Shown here: positions 38,792 to 48,096 of the stretch, piece after piece
Layout: each line of letters starts with the position of its first letter
Position numbering within the stretch: position 1 is the stretch's first letter
Assembly (NCBI GenBank): GCA_041940305.1
Contig: JBGTSJ010000004.1
Location: 62,001 to 126,000, forward strand
Reading direction: 5' to 3'
Length of the DNA stretch: 64,000 nt
Origin: JBGTSJ01 sp041940305
Lineage (GTDB): Bacteria > Planctomycetota > Planctomycetia > Planctomycetales > Planctomycetaceae
Translations under genes and position numbers: made by a program
The notes under the pieces: generated by a model
Told to the model about the DNA's origin: nothing
What the model saw: only the letters and a program-made list of their open reading frames with translations
Database searches by the model: none

Positions 38792-40336
38792 ATGGGGGGG
38801 ATCGGCACCGTTTACCTGGTCGGTGCAGGACCGGGAGATCCGGGGCTGCTAACGTTGCGCGGACGGCAGTGTCTCGAGTCGGCCGATCTGGTGCTGTATG
38901 ACGGTCTGGTGAATCCCCTGCTGCTCAGGCAGGCGCACGGAAAGGCCGAGCGCACGTCTCGAGTTTCCGATTGTCTCGGCTGCCGGCTGAATCAGGATGA
39001 AATCAATTCCAGACTGATTGAAGCAGCGCGGGCGGGAAAAACGGTGGTGCGTCTGAAGGGTGGCGACCCGTTTATCTTCGGCCGCGGCGCGGAGGAGGCG
39101 GCCGCCTTGCGCGACGCCGGCGTCCCCTTTGAGATCGTGCCGGGCGTGACAGCCGCCATTGCTGCCGGAATCTACGCTGCCATCCCGTTTACGCACCGGC
39201 AGAGCGCATCGGCGGTGGCCTTGATCACCGGGCATGAAGACCCGGAGAAACCGGAATCCGCTCTCGACTTTCATGCGCTAGCGGCCTTCCCCGGTACCCT
39301 TGTGTTCTACATGGGAATGCATCGCCTGCAGACGATTGCGGCGGCCCTCATCGAGTGCGGAAAAGGGCCGGAGACGCCGGCCGCGGTGATCTGCAAGGCG
39401 TCCACGCCGCAGCAGCGGACGATCACAGCGACGCTGGCGACGGTCGCCGACGCAGCCGAAGCGGCGCAGCTCTCGCCCCCTTCGCTGATCGTGATCGGTC
39501 CGTGCGTCCTGCAACGCGAGTCGATTCGCTGGTATGAGAGTCGTCCGCTGTTCGGCCTGCGGATCGGCATCACGCGTCCTGTCGCACAGGCCGATGCACC
39601 GATTCAGCGTTGTCTCGAACTCGGAGCCGATCCGGTGGTCATGCCTGTGATCGAGATCCGTCCGCCGGACAACTGGCATGCCGTCGATCAGGCCATCGCC
39701 CGCCTGTCCGAGTTCAACTGGCTGATTTTTACGAGTGCCAACGGTGTCGCTGCCTTCCTGCAGCGAATGTGGGAACTGGGGCTCGACACACGCCGCATGG
39801 CCGGCATGCAGGTCGCGGCTATCGGTGAGTCCACCGCAGAGGCACTGGCGGAGTGGAAACTGCGCGCCGACGTCGTTCCGAACTCCTACCGGGCTGAGGA
39901 ACTGGCAGCGGCGCTCGCGCCCTGCGTCGCCGGTTGCCGCATCCTGTGGGCCCGCGCCAACCGCGGACGTGATGTTCTGGCGAGAGAGTTGACTGCCGCC
40001 GGTGCGGATCTTCAAGAAGTCGTCGTATATCGAAACATCGATGCTCAGACGTTGCCGGACGCCGCCATGCAGGCAATCGAGGAGGGACAACTGGACTGGA
40101 TTGGCCTGAGCAGTCCGTCGATCGCACGCAATCTGGCGCGATTGCTCCCCGCGCGGCTACGTCCCGTTCTGGGCGATCGCATCCGACTCTGCGCAATCAG
40201 CCCTGTGACGGCGGACGCCGCCGAAGAGGTCGGTTTGCCGGTGCACGCTGTGGCCAGCGACTTCACGTGGAACGGCATCTTCGACGCCATCGTGGCCGCG
40301 ACCTCGCAGGCTCCGGCGACCGCCGCGGAGCACTGA
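38792..40336 (+). CDS. cobA-hemD: Uroporphyrinogen-III C-methyltransferase / uroporphyrinogen-III synthase fusion
   Basis: 514 residues from ATG 38792, with AAGGCGG just upstream. Residues 1-about 245 are a SAM-dependent CobA/SumT domain (VYLVGAGPGDPGLLTLRGR; KGGDPFIFGRGAEEAAALRD; the SAM loops). Residues about 255-505 are a HemD domain (FGLRIGITRPVAQADAPIQR; FTSANGVAAFL). It makes uroporphyrinogen III from hydroxymethylbilane and methylates it to precorrin-2, feeding sirohaem or cobalamin synthesis. The fusion order CobA-HemD is known in several phyla. The next gene begins 1 base after its stop, so they are coupled, though the functions look unrelated. Confidence 0.9.
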   Translation: MGGIGTVYLVGAGPGDPGLLTLRGRQCLESADLVLYDGLVNPLLLRQAHGKAERTSRVSDCLGCRLNQDEINSRLIEAARAGKTVVRLKGGDPFIFGRGAEEAAALRDAGVPFEIVPGVTAAIAAGIYAAIPFTHRQSASAVALITGHEDPEKPESALDFHALAAFPGTLVFYMGMHRLQTIAAALIECGKGPETPAAVICKASTPQQRTITATLATVADAAEAAQLSPPSLIVIGPCVLQRESIRWYESRPLFGLRIGITRPVAQADAPIQRCLELGADPVVMPVIEIRPPDNWHAVDQAIARLSEFNWLIFTSANGVAAFLQRMWELGLDTRRMAGMQVAAIGESTAEALAEWKLRADVVPNSYRAEELAAALAPCVAGCRILWARANRGRDVLARELTAAGADLQEVVVYRNIDAQTLPDAAMQAIEEGQLDWIGLSSPSIARNLARLLPARLRPVLGDRIRLCAISPVTADAAEEVGLPVHAVASDFTWNGIFDAIVAATSQAPATAAEH

Positions 40337-40337
40337 C

Positions 40338-42053
40338 ATGTCTGCCCCAGCTTCCGCAGCGGATGCGACGCCGGACGAGCCTGGCAGGCGTTTTCGCATT
40401 GTCGCCGGATTGCTGGTCGCAATGCACCTCGCATTCGGCTTTCATGCTGCATGCAGCAAATCCGTGACGCATGACGAGTTGTGGCATCTGCCCGCCGGAC
40501 TGGTGACGCTGCGAACGGGCCGCTTCGACGTGGACAATCTCAACCCTCCGCTTACCCGAGTATGGGCAGCGTTGCCGCTCTGGATTGCCGGTGTTAGTGC
40601 CGATGATGCCGCCAATGGCCCCGCGGTCGGATCGAGATTCCTGGAATTGCATCCGGGGGAGTTTCAGCATTGGTACGTGTGGGGACGGTTGTTCAACCTG
40701 ATCCTTTCGGTGGTCGCGGCGGTCCTGCTGTGTCGCTGGGCGTGTGAATTGATGGGAAAGGCGGCGGCCGGCGTGGCGCTGCTGCTCTACTGCACGTGCC
40801 CGAATATCGCAGCGCACGCGGCCATCGTGACCCCCGATATTGGTCTCATGACGGGGATGCTGGCGTCGCTCTGGGCGTTCTGGCACTGGCTCGACCGGCC
40901 ACTGTGGAGGACGGCCCTCATCGCGGGCGTCCTCACAGGAATGACCCAGGCGACCAAGTTTACGGCCGTGCTGCTGTATCCGGTCCTGGCCGTGATGGCT
41001 CTCTCGCTGTTGTCTCACCCGCGCCGCCGAACGGCCGCCATGCAGTTCGCGGTCATCATCGCCGTCAGCGTGTTGCTGCTGAATGCGGCTTATCTGTTCC
41101 GTGGCAGCGGCCGTCCGTTGGGGGAGTACCAGTTCCAGAGCGAAGCGATGCAAACCGTCACGGGTATTCTGTGCAATCCCGGGAGGCTGCCGGTCCCTCT
41201 GCCGCGAGATTACGTCGAGGGATTGGACGCGCAACGAGCCATCATGGAATCGCCGCATCCGGTCTTTCTGGACGGACAATGGAGCGTCACCGGATTCCCG
41301 TCGTACTACGGGAAAACGCTGCTGTACAAGCTGCCGCACATCACCCAGGCCATCGTTCTGATCGGGGGACTCATGTGGCTGATGCGCCCCCCGACGGCGA
41401 ATCCCTGGCGCACCACGGGGCTGCTGATTCTCCCCGTGGTGCTGTTGCTGGGGATCGCCGGCGGCAGTTCGATGCAGTTGGGTGTTCGCTATGTCTTGCC
41501 GATCCTGCCGCTGCTCATGCTGTGGGGCGGCAGGGCCGGAGCTTTTCTGGCCAGCTGTTCAAGGCTGCCGAAGCTCGCCGGCTTTGCGGTGCTGACAGTC
41601 CTCTGCGTCAGTTCGCTCCGTCACCATCCGCATCATCTGGCATACTTCAATGAGTACGCCGGAGGTCCCACCGGCGGTCGCCATCGTCTGCTCGACTCGA
41701 ATCTCGACTGGGGACAGGATCTGCATCTGGTCAGGCAGTTCATGGCCGATCGTGATCTGAAATCGATCGGACTCGCGTACTTCGGAACGGTGCCGCCGGA
41801 ATCGCTTGGCATCGACTATGTCCTCCCTCCCGGACGGACCGCCGAGACCGCCGCCACCTGGTCTCTTCCGCCGGGCTGGTATGCTGTCAGCGTCAATTAT
41901 GTGATGGGCCGCCCGCACGTGATTCATCAGCCGGACGGAGGGAGTCACGGCGTCGGACTCGACGAATTTGGCTACTTCCGCAGCCATGAACCCGCCGCCC
42001 GTCTCGGTCACTCGATTGACGTCTATCACATTGGTCAGGAACCCGCGCCGTGA
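40338..42053 (+). CDS. GT39-type lipid-dependent glycosyltransferase
   Basis: 571 residues. A short cytoplasmic N-terminus is followed by about eleven membrane helices. The first extracytoplasmic loop has SVTHDELWHLPAG then FDVDNLNPPLTRVWAALPLW with acidic residues, as in ArnT/PMT (GT-C, GT39) transferases. It probably moves a sugar from a polyprenyl-phosphate donor to an extracytoplasmic acceptor. The C-terminal soluble end has LDSNLDWGQDLHLVRQFM, frequent in planctomycete and acidobacterial GT39 proteins. The acceptor is unknown. It is translationally close to cobA-hemD (1-base gap). Confidence 0.8.
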   Translation: MSAPASAADATPDEPGRRFRIVAGLLVAMHLAFGFHAACSKSVTHDELWHLPAGLVTLRTGRFDVDNLNPPLTRVWAALPLWIAGVSADDAANGPAVGSRFLELHPGEFQHWYVWGRLFNLILSVVAAVLLCRWACELMGKAAAGVALLLYCTCPNIAAHAAIVTPDIGLMTGMLASLWAFWHWLDRPLWRTALIAGVLTGMTQATKFTAVLLYPVLAVMALSLLSHPRRRTAAMQFAVIIAVSVLLLNAAYLFRGSGRPLGEYQFQSEAMQTVTGILCNPGRLPVPLPRDYVEGLDAQRAIMESPHPVFLDGQWSVTGFPSYYGKTLLYKLPHITQAIVLIGGLMWLMRPPTANPWRTTGLLILPVVLLLGIAGGSSMQLGVRYVLPILPLLMLWGGRAGAFLASCSRLPKLAGFAVLTVLCVSSLRHHPHHLAYFNEYAGGPTGGRHRLLDSNLDWGQDLHLVRQFMADRDLKSIGLAYFGTVPPESLGIDYVLPPGRTAETAATWSLPPGWYAVSVNYVMGRPHVIHQPDGGSHGVGLDEFGYFRSHEPAARLGHSIDVYHIGQEPAP

Positions 42054-42088
42054 CGATCCACGCCTTGTCGGCGAGGTGCGTGCATGAT

Positions 42089-42928
42089 TCACATCCACAG
42101 CTTGACGCGCTCACGCAGCCCCGCGGGCAGCCGCCGCTCGACCGCGCGGCGCAGCTGGCTGTCCTGGTAGCGGGTGCTGAAGTGCGTCAGGATGATGAGC
42201 TCGTTCTGGAACCGTTCAGCTCGCTCGATGATGTCGTCCAGATGCGTGTGGCCGAACTTGTGGATCTTCTCTTTCCGATGCTCCGGGCGGAAGAAGGTCA
42301 TTTCCGTAATGAGCACCTTGGCCGCGTAAACTCCGGGATCGTTGTCCAGGCCGGCCGGCGCAGTGTCGCCGCAGTAGCAGACGAGCGGGATCCGCACTTC
42401 CGCACTGACTTCAACGCCGCTGTAGCGCAGATCGCGGATCTGCTCGCCGGTCAATTGCTGGTACTCCGACTTCAGCTTCTTGCGGCGCTCCCACACGATG
42501 CAGCCGCAAGACGGCACCGTGTGTTTCGTGTTGAAGACGGTCAGCACGTGCTCGCGGGAAAGCTCGATCTCGTCCCCGCCGCGCACGCCGAGCAGGTTGC
42601 ACACCATCCGCCCGCGATCGAGCTTATGCCACGCCCGCAGCATGCGCTCGACGGGCTCCCGCACCTCGTCCGGGACGTAGATGGTCGGGGGCTCCATTTT
42701 CATCATCCGCCGTCGGGCGACGTACGCCGGCAGCGCAGCCATGTGGTCCAGATGGGAATGCGAGATGAAGATCGATTGCGTCCCCATGAACGACCACGGG
42801 CTGCCGCCAATGTCGAATCCGAGTTTGAGCTCAGGCACTCGCCAGTAGCTCTGGACTGCGGCGCGCGAGTACCCCTCGATCGTGAGACCGGCATGCGTCG
42901 TCGTCAGCAGGGGCAGGTTGTCGATCAT
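42089..42928 (-). CDS. RNase Z-like metallo-beta-lactamase-fold hydrolase
   Basis: 279 residues. The metal-binding motif HSHLDH is at 57-62 (SIFISHSHLDHMAALPAYVA), a second His comes in FNTKHTVPSCGCIV, the acidic ligand in CYCGDTAPAG, and the late motif ITEMTFFRPEHRKEKIHKFG then HTHLDDI. This is the short tRNase Z / ELAC-like branch, which cuts pre-tRNA 3' trailers. It lacks a long arm, so another phosphodiester substrate is possible. The length is near that of short RNase Z. It is convergent with the GT39 gene. Confidence 0.75.
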   Translation of the reverse strand: MIDNLPLLTTTHAGLTIEGYSRAAVQSYWRVPELKLGFDIGGSPWSFMGTQSIFISHSHLDHMAALPAYVARRRMMKMEPPTIYVPDEVREPVERMLRAWHKLDRGRMVCNLLGVRGGDEIELSREHVLTVFNTKHTVPSCGCIVWERRKKLKSEYQQLTGEQIRDLRYSGVEVSAEVRIPLVCYCGDTAPAGLDNDPGVYAAKVLITEMTFFRPEHRKEKIHKFGHTHLDDIIERAERFQNELIILTHFSTRYQDSQLRRAVERRLPAGLRERVKLWM

Positions 42929-43090
42929 GCCGATGTTTCGTGCCGAACGTTCCTGGTGGGTAGCCGTCGCAGTCCGGAGTGCGGAAGATAGACGACCAGC
43001 AGCAAAGTGGCGAGCCGACCAGAGCCCGGCGCTCCAGTGCTGCGCTGCCCTCGTGCGACTGACCGATCTCCTCGTTCACCTTCACAGATC

Positions 43091-44296
43091 ATGCATGACG
43101 CCCTGCGGGACGCAGCCGACGAGCTTGGCTTCGACATCCTGGAAGACCCCGACCCGCCGCTGCGGTTCGGCATCGAACGACTGTTGGGCAAACGTCGTCT
43201 CGTACGAATCACTGACATTCTCCAGCGGCGGACGAACGGCGTGCGGTTCGTCGTAGCGACCATCAGTCATCGCGGCGAGAGCGATTCCTCGGTTCGACCC
43301 GTCGTCGAGACGATCCTGTTCTTCTCGCAGTCGGAACTGGCGCTTCCCAACATGACCGTGCAGCCGCGGGGAGGGATGAGCGGGCTGCAGTCGGCCGTGC
43401 TGGGCCTGGTGGGAATTCCGCGGATCGAGTTCCCCGACGACGCAGCTTTCGGAGATTCCTACTGGGTCATGGCCTTCCAGCCGGAATGTGCACGGGCCCT
43501 GCTGGATGCTCCGCTGCGGGAGTATCTGGCCGCGCATCCCGGTTTGACGGTCAAGACGGAGAACGAGCAGGTCGCCGTGTATCGCAGCGGGGAGGTCGTG
43601 GCGGCCGACGGCCTGGCCGTGTTTGTCGATGAGATGAACGACGTGGTGATGATGATCGCCCGCCGCGGTCGTGAACTGGAGCAACTGGGGATCTCTCCGT
43701 CGCAGGAAGGCGCCGACACGCTCCGGAACATGCGCGGCGTCGGCGCACTGGTCGCCCGGCGCATGCTCGTATCGCAGGACGAACTCAAGGAGTTTCTTCA
43801 GCAACAGCCGCCGCGCACTATCCCGGCGTCGATCCGCCGCCAGCATCTGGGATTCGGAAGCATCTTCTTCTATGTCTGGGGGGGAATGTTTCTGGTCATC
43901 GGCACGATCGTGCTGACCGGGCTCGCCGTCCAGAAGGCCGCGCCGCCGCTGGCGATCGCCGGATTCAGCCTGCTGCCGCTGATGGGCCTCGCCGCGATCG
44001 TGCTGGCCTACCGTTACCGGTCCCGGAAACGGCGACTGCTGCGTCACGGGGAGTGCTGCGAGGCCCGCGTCACCGACGTACAGGCAACAAATGTCTCCAT
44101 TAACGACCAGCGGCGTTACATGGTGACGATGATCTGCGACAACGGCGGGCTCGACCAGCCCGTGACGGTCAACGCCTATGACCCAGCGGTTCAGAAAGCG
44201 TTCTCACTGGCCGAAAGCGGAGATTCCACGCGGTTGCTGGTCGATCCCCACGATCCCCGGCACGTGCTGTGGATCGACGGGCTGTCGGCCGGCTGA
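43091..44296 (+). CDS. Unknown protein with two membrane helices and DUF3592-like tail
   Basis: 401 residues from ATG 43091. The N-terminal 230 residues are soluble with a beta-rich pattern (IERLLGKRRLVRITDILQRR; MSGLQSAVLGLVGIPRIEF). Two adjacent helices follow (about 258-280 and 288-308), then a C-terminal extracytoplasmic or cytoplasmic domain (EARVTDVQATNVSIND; VTVNAYDPAVQKAFSLAESG; DPHDPRHVLWIDGL) resembling DUF3592, where the DP-x-N/H phrase is typical. Function is unknown. It runs towards the DapA-family gene, whose stop begins at the base after this one. Confidence 0.6.
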   Translation: MHDALRDAADELGFDILEDPDPPLRFGIERLLGKRRLVRITDILQRRTNGVRFVVATISHRGESDSSVRPVVETILFFSQSELALPNMTVQPRGGMSGLQSAVLGLVGIPRIEFPDDAAFGDSYWVMAFQPECARALLDAPLREYLAAHPGLTVKTENEQVAVYRSGEVVAADGLAVFVDEMNDVVMMIARRGRELEQLGISPSQEGADTLRNMRGVGALVARRMLVSQDELKEFLQQQPPRTIPASIRRQHLGFGSIFFYVWGGMFLVIGTIVLTGLAVQKAAPPLAIAGFSLLPLMGLAAIVLAYRYRSRKRRLLRHGECCEARVTDVQATNVSINDQRRYMVTMICDNGGLDQPVTVNAYDPAVQKAFSLAESGDSTRLLVDPHDPRHVLWIDGLSAG

Positions 44297-45229
44297 TCAG
44301 CCTCCCCGCCTGACCGACTCCTCCGCTGCCAGCAGCCGCCGCGCCGCCTCACCGATGACCGCACGCTCCGACTCCGATACAGGACTCAGCAGCGGCAGGA
44401 TCGGCCCGGTGACCGCGATCCCCGCCAGTTCGACTGCGGCGTGCAGCACGCGCACCGGGTTAATGCCGTTCCGCAGGTCCTCCAGTGGTCGGAACACTTC
44501 CTGGACGGATTCGGCGGCCGCGAGGTCGCCCGACTTGAGCGCCTTCAGCATGCGCGTCGACAAGGCCGGCGCCACGCACACGCAGCCGGACGTAAATCCG
44601 CCGAGTTTGAACGTCTGCAGATGAGGGAGGGCGGGCTGCTCGCCGATTCCGCTCACGATGCAGTCCGGGCCGACGGCGTCCACCAGTTCCCGCAGATACA
44701 CGTCGTCGGCGGGATCGTCGCGAACGATCGCGTACTTGATGAATGAGAGCAGCCCGTCGTCCATCAGCCGGCGAACCGCCTCGACTGTGATGAAGCCGTC
44801 ATGCTTGATGTAGAGGACGGCAGGCCGCTCGCAGGCTTCGACGAACCGCCGCACGCCTCCGGCCACGCCGTCCGATGTCACCATATCGCGTGTCGGCAGC
44901 ACCATTGCCGTGGGAAAGCGAAACTCGCGCAGCACCGCGGCCTGGTCCATCATCGTCCCGAAGGCCGGCCCCACGGACGGGATCACGAGGGCATTCTCCG
45001 GCGCCGCTTCGGTCAGCATGCTGAGGAGCGACGCATACTCCCGGAGCGGCACGTGATAGAGCACGGCGTTGCCGCCGTACAGCAGCGTCGTGACGCCTCC
45101 TCCCGTCAGGTGCTTCATCAGCCGCTCGTTCTCCCCCTGGTTGAGGGACAGGTCCGGATTGCGGCACAGCGGCGGAACGGAAATGACTGAGGCGGCGAGG
45201 GTGGCTGGCGTGATCGGGCTGGTTTGCAT
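44297..45229 (-). CDS. Dihydrodipicolinate synthase-family aldolase/lyase
   Basis: 310 residues of the DapA/NanA TIM-barrel superfamily. The N-terminal segment GGVTTLLYGGNAVLYHV replaces the usual GTTGE loop, and the Schiff-base lysine is the one in SFIKYAIVRDD (about 167-176, K about 170). Divergence from DapA at the GTTGE motif suggests a different 2-keto-acid substrate, such as those of sugar-acid aldolases in this superfamily. It cannot be assigned to lysine synthesis. It is transcribed away from ctpA, with a 238-base divergent intergenic region. Confidence 0.8.
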   Translation of the reverse strand: MQTSPITPATLAASVISVPPLCRNPDLSLNQGENERLMKHLTGGGVTTLLYGGNAVLYHVPLREYASLLSMLTEAAPENALVIPSVGPAFGTMMDQAAVLREFRFPTAMVLPTRDMVTSDGVAGGVRRFVEACERPAVLYIKHDGFITVEAVRRLMDDGLLSFIKYAIVRDDPADDVYLRELVDAVGPDCIVSGIGEQPALPHLQTFKLGGFTSGCVCVAPALSTRMLKALKSGDLAAAESVQEVFRPLEDLRNGINPVRVLHAAVELAGIAVTGPILPLLSPVSESERAVIGEAARRLLAAEESVRRGG

Positions 45230-45319
45230 GGTGCGACCGGTCGGACGACGAAACAGGAATTGTACGTGCCTCCCGTCCTAACCGATCCCCCGCCGCCGTT
45301 GCAATCCACCTGGCGGACA

Positions 45320-45348
45320 TTGCTGGCGGATGGGAGGTGTTCTAGAAT
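45320..45348 (+). promoter_or_regulatory. Candidate sigma-70-type promoter for ctpA-tsaD
   Basis: TTGCTG (45320-45325), 17 bases, TAGAAT (45343-45348). Both hexamers match the consensus reasonably and the spacing is ideal. Transcription would begin near 45355, giving a leader of about 110 bases before the ctpA start at 45468. Confidence 0.5.
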
Positions 45349-45467
45349 CCAGGCGAATGCTCCGCCCCGTCATCGAGACGCGCACGACGCACTCTCGACT
45401 GTGACGGCCGGTAGCCGGCGCGCGATGCAGCGCGTGTGCACGCAATCAGCTTCGTAGGAGCGGCAAT

Positions 45468-46973
45468 ATGGAGAATGTCCTGCGGCATTGGGCCTGGATG
45501 GCGAGTCTGGCGCTGGTTCTGATCGGAAGCGCGCCCGCCGCGCAGGCCGATGACGCGGCGCCCGCGCCGGATGATGAGGACGCCAGCGAGGCGCCCGCCG
45601 CTCCAGCGTCGGCCGAGGACGAGTATTACCAGTTGATGCGGGTCTTCGTCGATACGTTCGAGCAGATCGACCGCAACTACGTGAAGGACGTCGATCGCCG
45701 CGAACTGGTGGAAGCGGCCGTCCGGGGCATGCTTTCCCGGCTGGACCCGTACTCCGATTACATCAGTCCCGAAGACCTGACGCACTTCACCGAGGCGGTC
45801 GAGCAGGAATTCGGCGGCATCGGCATTCAGGTTCGCTGGGATCCCGAGAAGCGGGAGATTGAAGTCACCGCGCCGCTCCCCGGCAGCCCGGCGTATCAGG
45901 CCGGAATTCACGCGGGCGATCGCGTCGTCCAGATCGAAGGCAAGCCCGTCACTGAGTTCCCGATGGACCGGGAACTGCAGACCGCCGTGCAGATGCTCAA
46001 GGGCGACGCAGGCGTCGACGTGACGATCGGCATCAAGCACGTCGGCAGCGAAGACATCGAACAGATCACCTTGACGCGAGCCATCATTCAGCTGGACACC
46101 GTGCTTGGCGACACGCGGAACTCCGACGGCACGTGGAATTACATGCTCGATAACGAGACGAAGATCGGTTACATCCGCCTCACGCACTTTACTCGCCGCA
46201 GCCCCGAAGAGATGCGGAAGGCGTTGCAGCTGCTCAAGGATCAGGGAATGCAGGCGTTGATCCTCGACCTGCGCTACAACCCGGGCGGCCTGCTGACAGC
46301 AGCCGTCGAAATCGCCGACATGTTTGTGGAGGACGGCGTGATCGTCAGCACGGACGGCCGCAACAGCCGCGAACGGAGCTGGTACGCCAAGAAGTTCGGC
46401 ACCTATTCCGACTTTCCGATGGCGGTGCTCATCAACCGGCTCAGCGCATCGGCCAGCGAGATCCTGAGCGCTTGCCTGCAGGACCATGAGCGGGCGGTGG
46501 TTGTGGGCGAGCGAAGCTGGGGCAAAGGGAGCGTGCAGAACGTCATCGAACTCGAAGGTGGCGACAGCGCTCTCAAGCTGACGACCGCCAGTTATCACCG
46601 TCCCAGCGGGAAGAACATCCACCGGTTTCCGGGCGCGACCGAAGCGGACGAGTGGGGGGTCTCGCCGAATGACGGCTTCCTCGTGGCGTTCTCCAATCAG
46701 GAGACTGAGCAGTATCAGAAGTACCGCCGCGAACGGGACCTGCCCGGTGGCGAAAACGGAGATGCGTCGGAGTTCTCCGACACGCAGTTGAACAAATCCG
46801 TCGAGTACGTCACGGGTGAATTGAGCGGTGAGGCCGAGCCCGCAACGGAGGACTCGGCGCCGGCCAAGCCGGGAGACAGCGGCAAGCCCACGACGACGCC
46901 GGAGAACCCGGAAGATGACGGCTCCACCAGCATCGCTCCGGAACTGCTGAGGCTCCTGCCCCGCGCGACGTGA
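45468..46973 (+). CDS. C-terminal processing serine protease (S41, PDZ)
   Basis: 501 residues with a signal peptide (about 1-26, ending near AAQADDA). It has an acidic/Ala linker, a PDZ domain (about 115-205; FGGIGIQVRWDPEKREIEVT, AGIHAGDRVVQIEGKPV) and an S41 catalytic domain with the Ser in NRLSASASEILSAC (about 324-333) and Lys in GERSWGKGSVQN (about 350). CtpA-type proteases degrade or mature periplasmic proteins, including cell-envelope hydrolase regulators. A disordered, Asp/Pro-rich tail follows. tsaD starts 58 bases downstream, so the two may form one operon. Confidence 0.9.
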   Translation: MENVLRHWAWMASLALVLIGSAPAAQADDAAPAPDDEDASEAPAAPASAEDEYYQLMRVFVDTFEQIDRNYVKDVDRRELVEAAVRGMLSRLDPYSDYISPEDLTHFTEAVEQEFGGIGIQVRWDPEKREIEVTAPLPGSPAYQAGIHAGDRVVQIEGKPVTEFPMDRELQTAVQMLKGDAGVDVTIGIKHVGSEDIEQITLTRAIIQLDTVLGDTRNSDGTWNYMLDNETKIGYIRLTHFTRRSPEEMRKALQLLKDQGMQALILDLRYNPGGLLTAAVEIADMFVEDGVIVSTDGRNSRERSWYAKKFGTYSDFPMAVLINRLSASASEILSACLQDHERAVVVGERSWGKGSVQNVIELEGGDSALKLTTASYHRPSGKNIHRFPGATEADEWGVSPNDGFLVAFSNQETEQYQKYRRERDLPGGENGDASEFSDTQLNKSVEYVTGELSGEAEPATEDSAPAKPGDSGKPTTTPENPEDDGSTSIAPELLRLLPRAT

Positions 46974-47031
46974 AACCGGTATGGCCGGATAACATTGCCC
47001 GTGCACGCGAATCGTGCTTGAAGACGGCGTA

Positions 47032-48057
47032 ATGCGGTATCTGCTGGCGATCGAAAGCTCCTGCGATGAAACGGCTGCGGCCGTGATCGATCGCCAGCGA
47101 CGCGTCCTCGCGAACGTTGTCGCGTCACAGGACGAACTGCATCGCCGCTTCAGCGGGGTCGTCCCGGAGATCGCGTCTCGTGCTCACGTCCGCAACATTC
47201 TGCCGGTGATCGACGAAGCGCTGCGCCGGTCCGGCATCGAGCTTTCCGAGATCGACGCCGTCGCCGTCACGACGGAGCCCGGCCTGGTCGGCTCGCTGCT
47301 GGTCGGCCTGACGGCGGCCAAGACCCTGGCGATGGTCCGCGGCGTGCCGCTGGTCCCCGTCAACCACGTTCACGCCCATCTGTATGCCTGCCGGCTGGCA
47401 GCCGGAGCGGAGGTGTTTCCCGCGGTCGGGCTGGTGGTCAGCGGAGGCCATACGCACTTCTACGACTGCCGTTCACTGACTGACTATGTCCTGGTGGGCG
47501 CGACGATCGATGATGCAGCCGGCGAGGCGTTCGACAAGGTGGCCGCCATCCTCGATCTTGGTTACCCCGGGGGACCGGCCATCGAACGCGCCGCTGTTGA
47601 TGGAGATCCGCAGGCCTTCCCATTCCCGCGGCCCATGCTCGCCGAAGACCGGCTCGACATGAGCTTCAGCGGCCTCAAGACCGCGGTCCTGTACGCCGTG
47701 TGCGGCCGTCCCGGGGCAGCGGAGCCTCCCCCGCCGCTAACACACAAACGGCAATGCGATGCGGCAGCGTCGTTTCAGGAGGCGGTGGTGGACGTGCTCA
47801 TCGCGAAATCGCGACGGGCGCTCCGCCAGTGCAGCCGGAAGTCGCTGCTCATCGGGGGGGGAGTGGCGGCGAACCAGCGGTTGCGAACGCGCCTGGATGA
47901 GATGGCCCGGCAGGACGGCGTACAGGTCCACTTCGCGCCTCGCGAGTTCTGCACCGACAACGCGGCGATGGCTGCGATCGCGTGGGAGTCGCTGGACAGC
48001 GGAGTGACCGCCGACCTCGATATCGACGTGACGCCCGGGTTGATCCGGCGTGGATGA
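47032..48057 (+). CDS. tsaD: tRNA N6-threonylcarbamoyladenosine synthase catalytic subunit TsaD
   Basis: 341 residues from ATG 47032 (MRYLLAIESSCDETAAAVID), the canonical N-terminus; the frame is open a few codons earlier. The metal-binding HVHAHLYACR lies near 111-120, with SGGHTHFYD and GATIDDAAGEAFDKVAAILD. It transfers the threonylcarbamoyl group to A37 of ANN-decoding tRNAs, with TsaB and TsaE as partners elsewhere. The length is normal. The stop at 48055-48057 overlaps the start of a GAGCGGC palindrome. Confidence 0.95.
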   Translation: MRYLLAIESSCDETAAAVIDRQRRVLANVVASQDELHRRFSGVVPEIASRAHVRNILPVIDEALRRSGIELSEIDAVAVTTEPGLVGSLLVGLTAAKTLAMVRGVPLVPVNHVHAHLYACRLAAGAEVFPAVGLVVSGGHTHFYDCRSLTDYVLVGATIDDAAGEAFDKVAAILDLGYPGGPAIERAAVDGDPQAFPFPRPMLAEDRLDMSFSGLKTAVLYAVCGRPGAAEPPPPLTHKRQCDAAASFQEAVVDVLIAKSRRALRQCSRKSLLIGGGVAANQRLRTRLDEMARQDGVQVHFAPREFCTDNAAMAAIAWESLDSGVTADLDIDVTPGLIRRG

Positions 48058-48093
48058 GCGGCAGGAGACCCGTGGGCTTGAAGCCCGCCGCTC
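48056..48093. repeat. Palindromic element after tsaD
   Basis: GAGCGGC, 11 unpaired bases, GGGCTT, G, AAGCCC, GCCGCTC. The outer arms and the inner plan match the palindrome at 62242-62268 (GAGCGGC-GGGGTT-A-AACCCC-GCCGCTC), apart from the 11-base insertion. It may act as a terminator for tsaD and for the convergent gene ending at 48097. Confidence 0.6.
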
Positions 48094-48096
48094 GAA

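Noticed and set aside
45342..47006. Long minus-strand open frame opposite ctpA
   Set aside because: Overlaps a clear S41 protease completely; composition is that of an antisense frame.
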